DNA of 8,704 nucleotides from contig CADBPL010000242.1 in the NCBI GenBank assembly GCA_902796535.1, positions 1-8,704 on the forward strand, read 5' to 3'. The stretch's first letter is position 1; every line of letters begins with the position of its first letter. The DNA is from Oscillospiraceae bacterium. GTDB lineage: Bacteria > Bacillota > Clostridia > Oscillospirales > Acutalibacteraceae. Position numbers and translations under genes: made by a program. Shown piece by piece: positions 1 through 6,900 of this stretch. The notes under the pieces are model-generated. The model saw only the letters and a list, made by a program, of their open reading frames with translations. It searched no databases and had not been told where the DNA came from.

Positions 1-40
1 CGCGCGGGATCGGATCGCCCAAAGCCGTCTGCATCATCAT
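1..40 (-). CDS. 5' end of a further gene in the phage-like operon (partial)
   Basis: Past the stop of the fibre-like gene, the minus strand has three consecutive ATG codons at 40-32 and then an open frame to the window edge, reading MMMQTALGDPIPR. It starts 17 bases after that stop and in a different frame, so it would be a new gene in the same transcript. There is no clear Shine-Dalgarno sequence, so translation may be coupled to the gene before it. Thirteen codons are too few to assign a product. In phage modules a gene after a fibre is often a fibre chaperone, holin or lysin, but nothing visible here selects among these. Confidence 0.4.
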   Translation of the reverse strand, partial: MMMQTALGDPIPR

Positions 41-57
41 TCTGCGCCGTAAAAGGC

Positions 58-2004
58 TCATTCGTTCACCGCCTCCACGTCCACCGCGCACCACAGCGCG
101 ACGTTGTCCAGAATCGAAATCTGATAGTGCTTGTTTGCCTCCACGGTCAGCTCGTCAACCCATTCGACTGATGCGGGCAAGGTCAGTGACGGTGCCGTTG
201 CGCCGGTGGTAAAATCGAGCAGGTATTCCGGGGTTTGGTAATTGCCCGTGTTCGTCAGCCCCATGATCGTCACGGCGGCAGTCTGCTCCTGCGTCAATTT
301 CACAACCGCGCCTGCGTAAAGGCTGCCGCTGTAACCGTTCGTATTAACAGCATATGCCGGTGTGTCGCAAATCGGTTTTGCCTGAAACTGCGCGATGGTA
401 ACGCCGGTGAACAGCTGCGCTGTGCCGAAGCCGTCGAGCAATGATTTGTTGGCATGGGTGTGGCTGTCCGACGCCAGCGAATCAACGCCGAGGTCAAGCA
501 GCGTGCCGTTCACGGTCAGCTCGCCCTGCGTGGTCGTGGAAGCCGTCGCGCTGTCGATCGGAATATCGATATAATCCGGCCGGGTGCCCATGCCCTGCCA
601 GATTGTCTGCGCCTCGCCGTAATCAAGCCACAGGCGCAAAAAGCTTTTGCCGTCATGCGTCACGGTCTCCACATTTCTGACAACGCCGCCGTCGGCCGCC
701 ATGCGCACCTCGCTGTCGCCCCAGCGCAGCCTGTCCCAGCCGGTATAGGGCAAGCCGACGGTCGGCTGCCCCGGCGGCGTTGCGGCGGCCGCCTCCAGCG
801 CGTCGCAAAGAAAGCCGTCCAGGGTCGCCTTGTTGTGGTGAAACTGCCTGTCGCCGGTAACGGAATCGATCTCCAGCCATCGGCTTTTGTAAGCGAAAAG
901 AGAGGAGGCGCCGAAGAAAACGGGCGGTTCGATCGGTTCATATGCCAGCGACTCGACCGTGTCAAAATCCGGCAAACGGATGGAATCGGGAACGGTGCTC
1001 AGCGTGTTGACGACCCGATTCAGCTGAAAAACAGACCGTTCCTCGGACCATGTGCCGTTGATGAACGCGATCTCATACGCGTCGCACGGCTGATTCCGGC
1101 GCATTTTGGTGACAAAGCTGACAACGGTGACCACGTTTTCCTGCCCCGTTTCATCCTCTTCCAGATCGGTCGTGAGGCTGACAAAGCCGGTGATCGCGCC
1201 GTCCTTGCGCAGATTGAGATACAGCGGGCAGCGCGGCGTCGGATCCTGCGCCATCAGCTGCATTTCGCTGCGCGCGACTGCGGCCAGCATCTCAAGGCCG
1301 GTCATCAGCTCCATTCCGCTGTCGCGGCGGGTGATCTCATTTTTGGGAATGAGCAGCACCGCGTCCCCCTCCTGCGGGTCGGCGGGCAGGGCCGTCACAA
1401 TCGGCAGTGTGGTGCAGTCGACGGTCAGAGTCCCGTTTTCATCCGTCAAAAGCAGGTTCCGGCCGCCGCGCAGCGCAACGGCTTCGTAGCCGTTGATCCG
1501 GGCATGAAAGGCGCCCTGCTCCAGCGCCTCGGTGAGCGTTTGGTTGAGCGCCGCCGCCCGTGAGGACGCGCTGAGCAGCCGCGTGAGCAGGCTGTCTGCA
1601 TCGGCGGTCACGGGCAGCGCCTCCTCCCCCTGCAGCGACGGGTGGAGCGAGAATTGAAAGACCGGCGATTTCATCAGCGCCGCCACACTGCCGGCAGCGT
1701 CATACTTCACCGCTTCCACCTGCGCGGCCAGACAGGTCGTGCCGGTCAAAGAGGACGGCAGCTCATAATTCAGCACGCCGCCCTGACCCGCCTGCACGGG
1801 GCCGACCGTGATCTTCTGCGGCATCGGATTGTCCGCATCGGCGTCCCGCACAAAGCTGAGATAGTATTCATCCGGCGCAGCGGCAAGCAGCTCGCCCGGG
1901 AGCGTTACGGCAAGGCGGGCCGCGCAGTGCTCATCCTGATAGTTGTGCGAAGCGCCGACGACCGCTTTGCCCTCATTGGTGAACGAAACAGTCAGCTCTC
2001 TCAA
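58..2004 (-). CDS. phage baseplate/tail-fibre-like protein (BppU-type N-terminus)
   Basis: Likely a phage-derived receptor-binding or baseplate protein of 648 residues. Residues 1-128 resemble the N-terminal attachment domain of BppU-type upper baseplate proteins, including a KSPVFQFSLHPS stretch at the domain end. Residues about 132-165 are helical and alanine/leucine-rich, a probable trimeric coiled coil. A beta-rich shaft follows. At 515-517 the HTH of SHTHANKSLLDGF matches the fibre HxH motif, which in some trimeric fibres binds a metal ion on the axis. The final 130 residues are a beta-rich tip ending in a pattern (LTLPASVEWV, VEANKHYQISIL) that recurs at the ends of phage minor structural proteins. 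There is no signal peptide. The start is TTG, sharing a TTGA overlap with the previous stop and preceded by AAAAGGAG 11 bases upstream. Similarity is from recalled family patterns; phage origin is fairly sure, the exact role less so. Confidence 0.75.
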   Translation of the reverse strand: MRELTVSFTNEGKAVVGASHNYQDEHCAARLAVTLPGELLAAAPDEYYLSFVRDADADNPMPQKITVGPVQAGQGGVLNYELPSSLTGTTCLAAQVEAVKYDAAGSVAALMKSPVFQFSLHPSLQGEEALPVTADADSLLTRLLSASSRAAALNQTLTEALEQGAFHARINGYEAVALRGGRNLLLTDENGTLTVDCTTLPIVTALPADPQEGDAVLLIPKNEITRRDSGMELMTGLEMLAAVARSEMQLMAQDPTPRCPLYLNLRKDGAITGFVSLTTDLEEDETGQENVVTVVSFVTKMRRNQPCDAYEIAFINGTWSEERSVFQLNRVVNTLSTVPDSIRLPDFDTVESLAYEPIEPPVFFGASSLFAYKSRWLEIDSVTGDRQFHHNKATLDGFLCDALEAAAATPPGQPTVGLPYTGWDRLRWGDSEVRMAADGGVVRNVETVTHDGKSFLRLWLDYGEAQTIWQGMGTRPDYIDIPIDSATASTTTQGELTVNGTLLDLGVDSLASDSHTHANKSLLDGFGTAQLFTGVTIAQFQAKPICDTPAYAVNTNGYSGSLYAGAVVKLTQEQTAAVTIMGLTNTGNYQTPEYLLDFTTGATAPSLTLPASVEWVDELTVEANKHYQISILDNVALWCAVDVEAVNE

Positions 2005-2240
2005 ACGGCCGCACGCTCCTTTTCCTCATAATAGTCGGCCAGATGCCGGCGGATTTCCTCCGTTTCCTCGCGCTGCGCGTACAAAACGGAAAGGTTGCGC
2101 ATCAAGCGGCTGACCACCATGTTTTTGTGCCGCCGCCTTGCATCGACCACAGCCAGACGGCAGCGTTCGATCTGCGAGTCGAGAATGGCAACGTTGGCCG
2201 CGTATTCATCCGCCAACTCCTTCAGGGATTTCTGATTCAT
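2001..2240 (-). CDS. small helical phage-type protein of unknown function
   Basis: A 79-residue protein, highly charged and almost entirely helix-forming. It has no glycine or proline, and Leu/Ile/Val/Ala spacing suits a coiled coil (ELADEYAANVAILDSQIER, then RLMRNLSVLYAQREETEEI). There is no signal peptide or membrane segment. The ATG start is preceded by AAAGGAAAG at a normal distance, and the gene begins 15 bases after the regulator stop. Its own stop overlaps the TTG start of the fibre-like gene by four bases, so the two are very likely co-transcribed and translationally coupled. The coupling suggests comparable expression and perhaps physical partnership, for example as an assembly factor. 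I do not recognise a named family. Confidence 0.7.
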   Translation of the reverse strand: MNQKSLKELADEYAANVAILDSQIERCRLAVVDARRRHKNMVVSRLMRNLSVLYAQREETEEIRRHLADYYEEKERAAV

Positions 2241-2255
2241 AAGCTCTTTCCTTTC

Positions 2256-2618
2256 TTATTCCTTTTTTTCAAAGTGATAGTCATCATAAAAAACAAGGTG
2301 CCGGAGCACCCGTTCGATCTTTTTATGCGCCCGTGCCAGCGTGTTGTAAATGTTGGTGGCGCGGGTGTTGCTCTGCTGAGCAATTTCATTGACGGGGAGC
2401 TGATCGTAATAGCGCATGAGGATCACTTCCCGTTCGGAAGGGCTGAGATCGTTCTCGATCACGGAACGCACCACGCCGTAGAGATCGACCGCCTTGACCC
2501 CCGGAACAAGGGAAAAGCCCCGATCCAGCTCTCTGCACCAGCTGTCGTAAGCAACCTGTGACCATTCGTTTTCGATCCGGTCGCCCGCTCGGATCTTCAC
2601 CTGTTTCGCTTCGTCCAA
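2256..2618 (-). CDS. sigma-70 region 4-like transcriptional regulator (phage/ArpU-like)
   Basis: A small DNA-binding regulator, first gene of the minus-strand block. The C-terminal half holds a sigma-70 region 4-type helix-turn-helix: LSPSEREVILMRYYDQLPV, then NEIAQQSNTRATNIYNTLAR, then a basic helix AHKKIERVL. No region 2 (core-binding and -10 melting) is visible, so it is not a complete ECF sigma factor; it resembles phage late-gene regulators of the ArpU/RinA kind. I place the start at TTG 2618 because AAAGGTGGTGAAG (2621-2633), nearly a full anti-SD match, stands just upstream. This gives 120 residues. The longer frame from ATG 2690 adds 24 residues (144 in all) but has no ribosome binding site and directly follows a hairpin. 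The gene lies under a promoter with a LexA box, so induction by DNA damage is expected. Its target promoter is not in the window. Confidence 0.75.
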   Translation of the reverse strand: MDEAKQVKIRAGDRIENEWSQVAYDSWCRELDRGFSLVPGVKAVDLYGVVRSVIENDLSPSEREVILMRYYDQLPVNEIAQQSNTRATNIYNTLARAHKKIERVLRHLVFYDDYHFEKKE

Positions 2619-2620
2619 AG

Positions 2621-2633
2621 CTTCACCACCTTT
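2621..2633 (-). promoter_or_regulatory. strong ribosome binding site deciding the regulator start
   Basis: The minus strand reads AAAGGTGGTGAAG, one base away from the ideal AAAGGAGGTGA, immediately before a TTG codon at 2618-2616. It favours the 120-residue form over the ATG at 2690, which has no Shine-Dalgarno sequence. Confidence 0.6.
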
Positions 2634-2691
2634 GTCCGACGCCGCTCGTACAGCGTCTGTTTTAATTCCCTGCATGAGCTTTTTCGGCATA

Positions 2692-2715
2692 CAGAGTACG
2701 CAAAAAGAAACTCTG
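2692..2715. repeat. inverted repeat in the regulator 5' leader
   Basis: Perfect 6-bp arms, CAGAGT at 2692-2697 and ACTCTG at 2710-2715, enclose 12 bases. It spans from the predicted transcription start to two bases before ATG 2690 on the minus strand. It could be a 5' mRNA hairpin or a small operator. As an RNA stem it would hinder initiation at that ATG, consistent with the downstream TTG being the real start. Arms this short can arise by chance. Confidence 0.35.
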
Positions 2716-2721
2716 ATTTAA

Positions 2722-2750
2722 ATTCTACCGAACAAATGTTCTTATGTCAA
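2722..2750 (-). promoter_or_regulatory. sigma-A promoter of the phage-like operon
   Basis: On the minus strand, TTGACA (2750-2745) is a perfect -35 and TAGAAT (2727-2722) is a five-of-six -10, with an exact 17-bp spacer. Transcription should begin near 2715. A LexA-type palindrome sits entirely inside the spacer, so bound repressor would block RNA polymerase directly. Confidence 0.85.
2730..2741. promoter_or_regulatory. LexA (SOS) box
   Basis: A perfect palindrome GAAC-AAAT-GTTC with a C before it on the plus strand (CGAAC on one side, GTTCT on the other). This matches the Gram-positive LexA/DinR consensus CGAAC-N4-GTTCG in all eight core positions and one of the two flanking positions. It lies between the -35 and -10 elements of the minus-strand promoter, the classic repressing position. 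LexA cleavage after DNA damage would be expected to release the operon. The site is seen directly; regulation by LexA is inferred from the consensus and position. Confidence 0.8.
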
Positions 2751-2799
2751 GTAGAAAATCCGCAGAATACCGAATTTGGGTCTTATTTCGTTTCGGTGG

Positions 2800-2828
2800 T
2801 TGCAAAAAGCGAAGAGTTGTGCTAAAAT
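2800..2828 (+). promoter_or_regulatory. promoter of the LRR lipoprotein gene
   Basis: TTGCAA (2800-2805) and TAAAAT (2823-2828) are separated by 17 bp, each one mismatch from consensus. Transcription would start near 2835, leaving an untranslated leader of about 80 bases. The promoter diverges from the LexA-box promoter, with about 50 bp between the two -35 elements, so LexA bound at 2730-2741 should not block it directly. Confidence 0.65.
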
Positions 2829-2915
2829 ATTTGGGTACGATCCAGCGAAAAATCTTACGGCACAACCCACACATCTCAGCTGTGCGGTGCTGCTTTAAAA
2901 AAGGAGTTTTTTTCT

Positions 2916-3767
2916 TTGAAAAAGCGCAGTTTTCTGATTCTCTTTTCGGTTCTCACGCTTTGCCTGTGCGCCCTGTGCGGCTGCGGCCCCAACTCCGGCG
3001 GAAACACGGCGCCTACTGAGGCCTCGACCGTGGCCGAAGCGCCGATCAGGCACGCTGTGTGGGGCGCTTTTGAATATGACGAATATCAGGATCACGTCAT
3101 TCTGACCGCCTATACGGGGAACGAAAAAACCATTTGGATGCCCGGCGTCGTCGCCAAAAAGCCCGTGGTCGGCTTCGGCACCACGTTTGCCCATAATTTC
3201 AGCATTACCAGCGTCTACCTCCCCGATTCCATTCGCACCATTGATGAGCAGGCGTTCTATATGTGCGACCATCTGACCAACATCTCCATGCTTGACGGGG
3301 TTGAGTCCATCGGCAAAGAGGCGTTTGCCGGCTGCTCCTCCCTCACCGTTGCCCGTATCCCCGCTTCGGTCACCCAGATAGCGGACGACGCCTTCCTCTA
3401 CTGCATGAACCTCGTCATCATCGGGGAAGAGGGTTCGGCGATCCAGCGCTATGCTGACCGCTTCCAGAGCATCAATTTCCGCCCCTCGCTCGAAGAAGCG
3501 ACCGCTGCCGGCCAGTCCGGCGGGTCGGACGCCGCCGAGCCCGCAACGTCCGCCGTTCCCACGTCCGCCGCTCCCACAACCGCCGCTCCCACAACCGCGG
3601 TCAAGGCCACCACAACGGCGCCCGCCACGCAGGCGCCCACCACGTTGCCGCAGACCGAGCCTGCGGCCGAACCCGCCCCGGAGACCGAGCCGGAACCGGT
3701 GACGGAGCCTGAGACTGAAACGGAGCCGGAAACCACAACGCTCCCGGATGATCACGATGAACTGTAA
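2916..3767 (+). CDS. leucine-rich-repeat (BspA/LRR_5-type) lipoprotein
   Basis: A predicted cell-surface lipoprotein of 283 residues. KKR is followed by a hydrophobic segment and a lipobox L-C-G-C with the lipidated cysteine at 23, so export and membrane anchoring are expected. Residues about 95-190 carry roughly three BspA/LRR_5-type repeats of about 23 residues, with recurring LPDSIRTIDEQAF, VESIGKEAFAGC and IPASVTQIADDAF. Such repeats generally bind proteins or surfaces; the ligand here is unknown. Residues about 192-283 form a low-complexity tail, first Ala/Thr/Pro and then Glu/Pro/Thr, ending in acidic DDHDEL with no folded domain after it. That is odd, since such linkers usually connect the lipid anchor to a domain. 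The start is TTG, nine bases after AAGGAG (2901-2906). The gene has its own promoter and terminator, so it is probably a single-gene transcript. Confidence 0.8.
   Translation: MKKRSFLILFSVLTLCLCALCGCGPNSGGNTAPTEASTVAEAPIRHAVWGAFEYDEYQDHVILTAYTGNEKTIWMPGVVAKKPVVGFGTTFAHNFSITSVYLPDSIRTIDEQAFYMCDHLTNISMLDGVESIGKEAFAGCSSLTVARIPASVTQIADDAFLYCMNLVIIGEEGSAIQRYADRFQSINFRPSLEEATAAGQSGGSDAAEPATSAVPTSAAPTTAAPTTAVKATTTAPATQAPTTLPQTEPAAEPAPETEPEPVTEPETETEPETTTLPDDHDEL
3546..3605 (+). repeat. 15-bp tandem repeat in the lipoprotein tail
   Basis: Four consecutive 15-bp units start at 3546, 3561, 3576 and 3591. The first three differ by one to three bases (ACGTCCGCCGTTCCC, ACGTCCGCCGCTCCC, ACAACCGCCGCTCCC); the fourth is degenerate. 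Each unit adds five residues of the TSAVP/TSAAP/TTAAP type. In-frame slippage would change tail length without breaking the gene. Confidence 0.75.
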
Positions 3768-3773
3768 GCAAAG

Positions 3774-3804
3774 GCAATACGCCTGATTGAAAACACGGTA
3801 TTGC
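3774..3804 (+). repeat. inverted repeat after the lipoprotein gene
   Basis: GCAATAC (3774-3780) and GTATTGC (3798-3804) form a perfect 7-bp stem around 17 bases, seven bases after the lipoprotein stop and just before the terminator. There is no T-tract of its own. It could protect the mRNA 3' end or be fortuitous. Confidence 0.35.
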
Positions 3805-3807
3805 TCC

Positions 3808-3851
3808 AAAAAACCTGCCGATCGCTTTTTGCCGCGACCGACAGGTTTTTT
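3808..3851 (+). terminator. intrinsic terminator of the lipoprotein gene
   Basis: CCTGCCGATCGC (3814-3825) pairs with GCGACCGACAGG (3834-3845) over 12 positions with two mismatches and an 8-base loop, followed by TTTTTT (3846-3851). AAAAAA precedes the stem, so the structure is symmetric and could also terminate minus-strand transcription. It separates the lipoprotein unit from the beta-galactosidase promoter. Confidence 0.85.
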
Positions 3852-3873
3852 CATGTTTCCCTGTTTCTTTGGC

Positions 3874-3902
3874 TTGAAAGTTTAATAGAAATATTATATA
3901 AT
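3874..3902 (+). promoter_or_regulatory. promoter of the beta-galactosidase operon
   Basis: TTGAAA (3874-3879) and a perfect TATAAT (3897-3902) are separated by 17 bp within an AT-rich stretch. The predicted start near 3909 gives a leader of about 25 bases. I see no obvious catabolite-response element or sugar-repressor operator, and no regulator gene is adjacent. The strong match suggests substantial basal expression. Confidence 0.8.
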
Positions 3903-3932
3903 GAGGATTACAACACTTTCATGGAGGTTACT

Positions 3933-6900
3933 ATGAGCACCGATTTGAAATATTGGGAAGACCCTTCTATTATAAAAGAAAACAAAGAAGATGCGCATTG
4001 CCTTGCGCCTTATTACGACACGTTCAAAGCGGCGGCTTTCAGCGAAACGCCGAAATACAGGCAGCTGCTCAACGGCACGTGGAAATTCTACTGGCAGATG
4101 GGTGTGGACAAGCTGCCGAGCGAATTCGCCTCGCCCGCGCTCGACGACAGCTCGTGGGACGATATCACCGTGCCCTCCGTCTGGCAGCTCAAGGGCTACG
4201 GCAAGCCGATCTATCTGGCTGCCTTTTATCCGCACGCCCTTTCCACCGCCAAAGACAAGATCCCGACCGTCAGCCACAAAGAAAACGAGCTGGGCATTTA
4301 CCGCCGCACCTTCACCGTGCCCGAGAGCTTTGACGGGCATGAGGTGTTCATTCATTTCGGCGCCGTCAAATCCGCGTTTTTTCTTTATCTCAACGGCAGG
4401 CGCGTGGGCTATTCCCAGGGCTCGATGACCCCGGCGGAATTCCTCATCACCCCTTATCTGAAGCCGGGTGAAAACCAGATCACCGTTGAGGTCTACCGTT
4501 ACAGCGACGGCTCGTACCTGGAGGATCAGGATATGTGGTTCCTCAGCGGCATTTACCGCGACGTGTACCTGTTCGCCGAACCGAAGATCACCGTGTGGGA
4601 TTTTTACGCCAAAGCGCAGCTGGACGAGGAATGCAAAGACGGCAAGCTGGATGTGGAGATCAACATCCGCAACTTTCAGGACGCGGCAGTGGCGCTGTTC
4701 GCCGACGTGCTGCTCATGGAAAACAAGGAATCGCCCCAGCTCATCGGCAGCGAACAGATTTTGATCCAGCCCGGCGAATGCTACTATAATTTTTCCTACA
4801 CCAAGGCCGAGCCGCGCCAGTGGTCGGCCGAAACGCCGCACCTTTACCGCGTTGCCGTGGTGCTGCGCACCATGGACAAGATCATCTGCGTCAAATCCGT
4901 TCGCATCGGCTTCAAGCGCGTTGAAAAAAAGGGCAACGTGCTGTATATCAACGGCAAGAAGGTCATCATCAAAGGCGTGAACCGCCATGATTTTGACCCG
5001 GACAACGGCTGGGCCGTGCCGAAAAGCACTTATAAAATCGACCTGAGCCTGATGAAAAAAGCAAACATCAACGCCATTCGCACCAGTCACTACCCCAACG
5101 ATCCGCTGTTCTATGAGCTGTGCGACGAAATGGGCTTTTACGTGATGGACGAATGCGATCTGGAGACCCACGGCGTGCGCCGCAAGAACTGCCCCGGCGA
5201 CAACCCAAACTGGGCGCCCGCCTGCGTCGACCGTGCGCAGCGCATGGTGCTGCGCGACCGCAACCACGCCTGCATCTGCTTCTGGTCGCTGGGCAACGAG
5301 GCCGGCGACGGCAGGAACTTTTTGCTCATGCGCAAGGCCATCGACAAGCTCGACGACACCCGGCTGATCCATTATGAGGGCGAATTCAATTTTGATAAAT
5401 CCGATTTCATCAGCCGCATGTATCCGGACGGAAAATACGTGGAAAAGCTCGGCCGGCAGGAAGCAATCAAGGTGAGCTGGTTTGAAAACGTTGCCAATAT
5501 GCTCGCTGCCGACAGCAAGCCCATTCAAAAAGAGCATTACGCCACGCGCCCGGTCATTTTCTGCGAATACGCCCACGCCATGGAAAACAGCCTGGGCAAC
5601 TTTAAGGAATATGTGGACGCCTTTGAAAAATATGACAACCTCTGCGGCGGCTTCATTTGGGATTACGTCGATCAGGCCATTCACGTCAAGGACGCCGACG
5701 GCGACAAATGGCTCTACGGCGGCGATTTTGATGAAGGCAAGACCAGCTACTACTTCTGCGCCAACGGCATCATCGGCGCAGACCGCATCCCCCACCCCTC
5801 TTATTACGAGGTGAAAAAATGCTACGCCGACGTGACAGCCCGGGCGGTCGACCTTGAAAAAGGCGTGTTTGAAATCATCAACAAGCATCATTTCCTCAAC
5901 CACAGCCGCTACACGCTCGACTGGGCGCTGACCGAAAACGGCAGGCTTTGGCAGGAGGGCACGCTGCGCACCATTGCCATCGAACCGGAATCCAGCGCGG
6001 AAGTGACCGTTCCCTACGACCTGAAAAACCTGCCCAAGGGCGAAATGGTGCTCACGCTCACCTGGCATCTGGGCAGCGACACCTCGTGGGCGGACAGAGG
6101 CTTTGAAATGGCCTTTGAGCAATTTGTCATCCGCCAGGCGCAGCCGGAAGAAAAAGCCGCCCCGACCGAAGCGCTGGACGTGATTCACACCGGCCGCCAT
6201 CTCACGGCGAAATCGAGCAAAATCAACGCGGAATTCCGCCATGGCATCCTCGCCTCTCTCGTGCTGGGCGGCCGCGAGATCCTTTACCCCGAGCAGGGCA
6301 TGCGCCCCAACTTTTTCCGTGCGCTGACCGATAACGACATCGGTTACCTCAACTTTGTGCCGCAGCTGAAATTCCTGCACCCGAAATACCGCTGGAGATT
6401 CGCCTCCAAAGCCGTGAAGCCGTCCTCATTCCGCGTCAAAATGCTCGACGACGCCACCTGCCGGGTCACGGTGGGCTGGTTCGCGCCGTTTGCCTGCGGC
6501 GTCAAAACCATCTACACCATTTCCGCCAACGGAACGGTGAAGATCACGCACCGCAGCCGGAGCCTGTTCCTGCAAATGATCAAGGTCGGCCTGCGTTTCG
6601 GCGTGCCGAAGGAGCTGGCCAACGCCGAATGGTACGGCCGCGGCCCGCAGGAATGCTATTGCGACCGCAAAACCGGCGCCGCGCTGGGGCTGCACCGCGC
6701 CGACATCAAGGGGCTGGAGCACCGCTATATGCGCCCGCAGGAAAACGGGCAGCGCGTGGACGTGCGCGCGCTGAGCCTGACGGATGAGGAAAACGCCGGG
6801 CTTCTGGTGCAGGCAGCACCCGACTGCACGTTTGAATTCAACGCCAGACAGTACAGCCAGGAAAAGCTTGAAAAAGCCAAGCACCTGTATGAACTGCAAA

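Noticed and set aside
454..1563. 369-codon plus-strand frame opposite the fibre-like gene
   Set aside because: Its protein is rich in Arg, Gln and Ala with no domain pattern, while the minus strand has operon structure, ribosome sites and phage motifs.
2895..3854. 319-codon minus-strand frame opposite the lipoprotein gene, Gly/Arg-rich
   Set aside because: The composition is the antisense of the Pro/Ala/Thr repeats; it would start inside the terminator, and the plus-strand gene has promoter, ribosome site, lipobox and terminator.
3801..3932. N-terminal 44-codon extension of the beta-galactosidase
   Set aside because: It would begin upstream of the terminator and run through it and the promoter; GGAGG before ATG 3933 and the LacZ family N-terminus fix the start.
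3894..6380. 828-codon open frame on the minus strand opposite lacZ
   Set aside because: The lacZ frame has all GH2 catalytic motifs; the antisense frame has no recognisable motif and results from strong GC bias at third codon positions.
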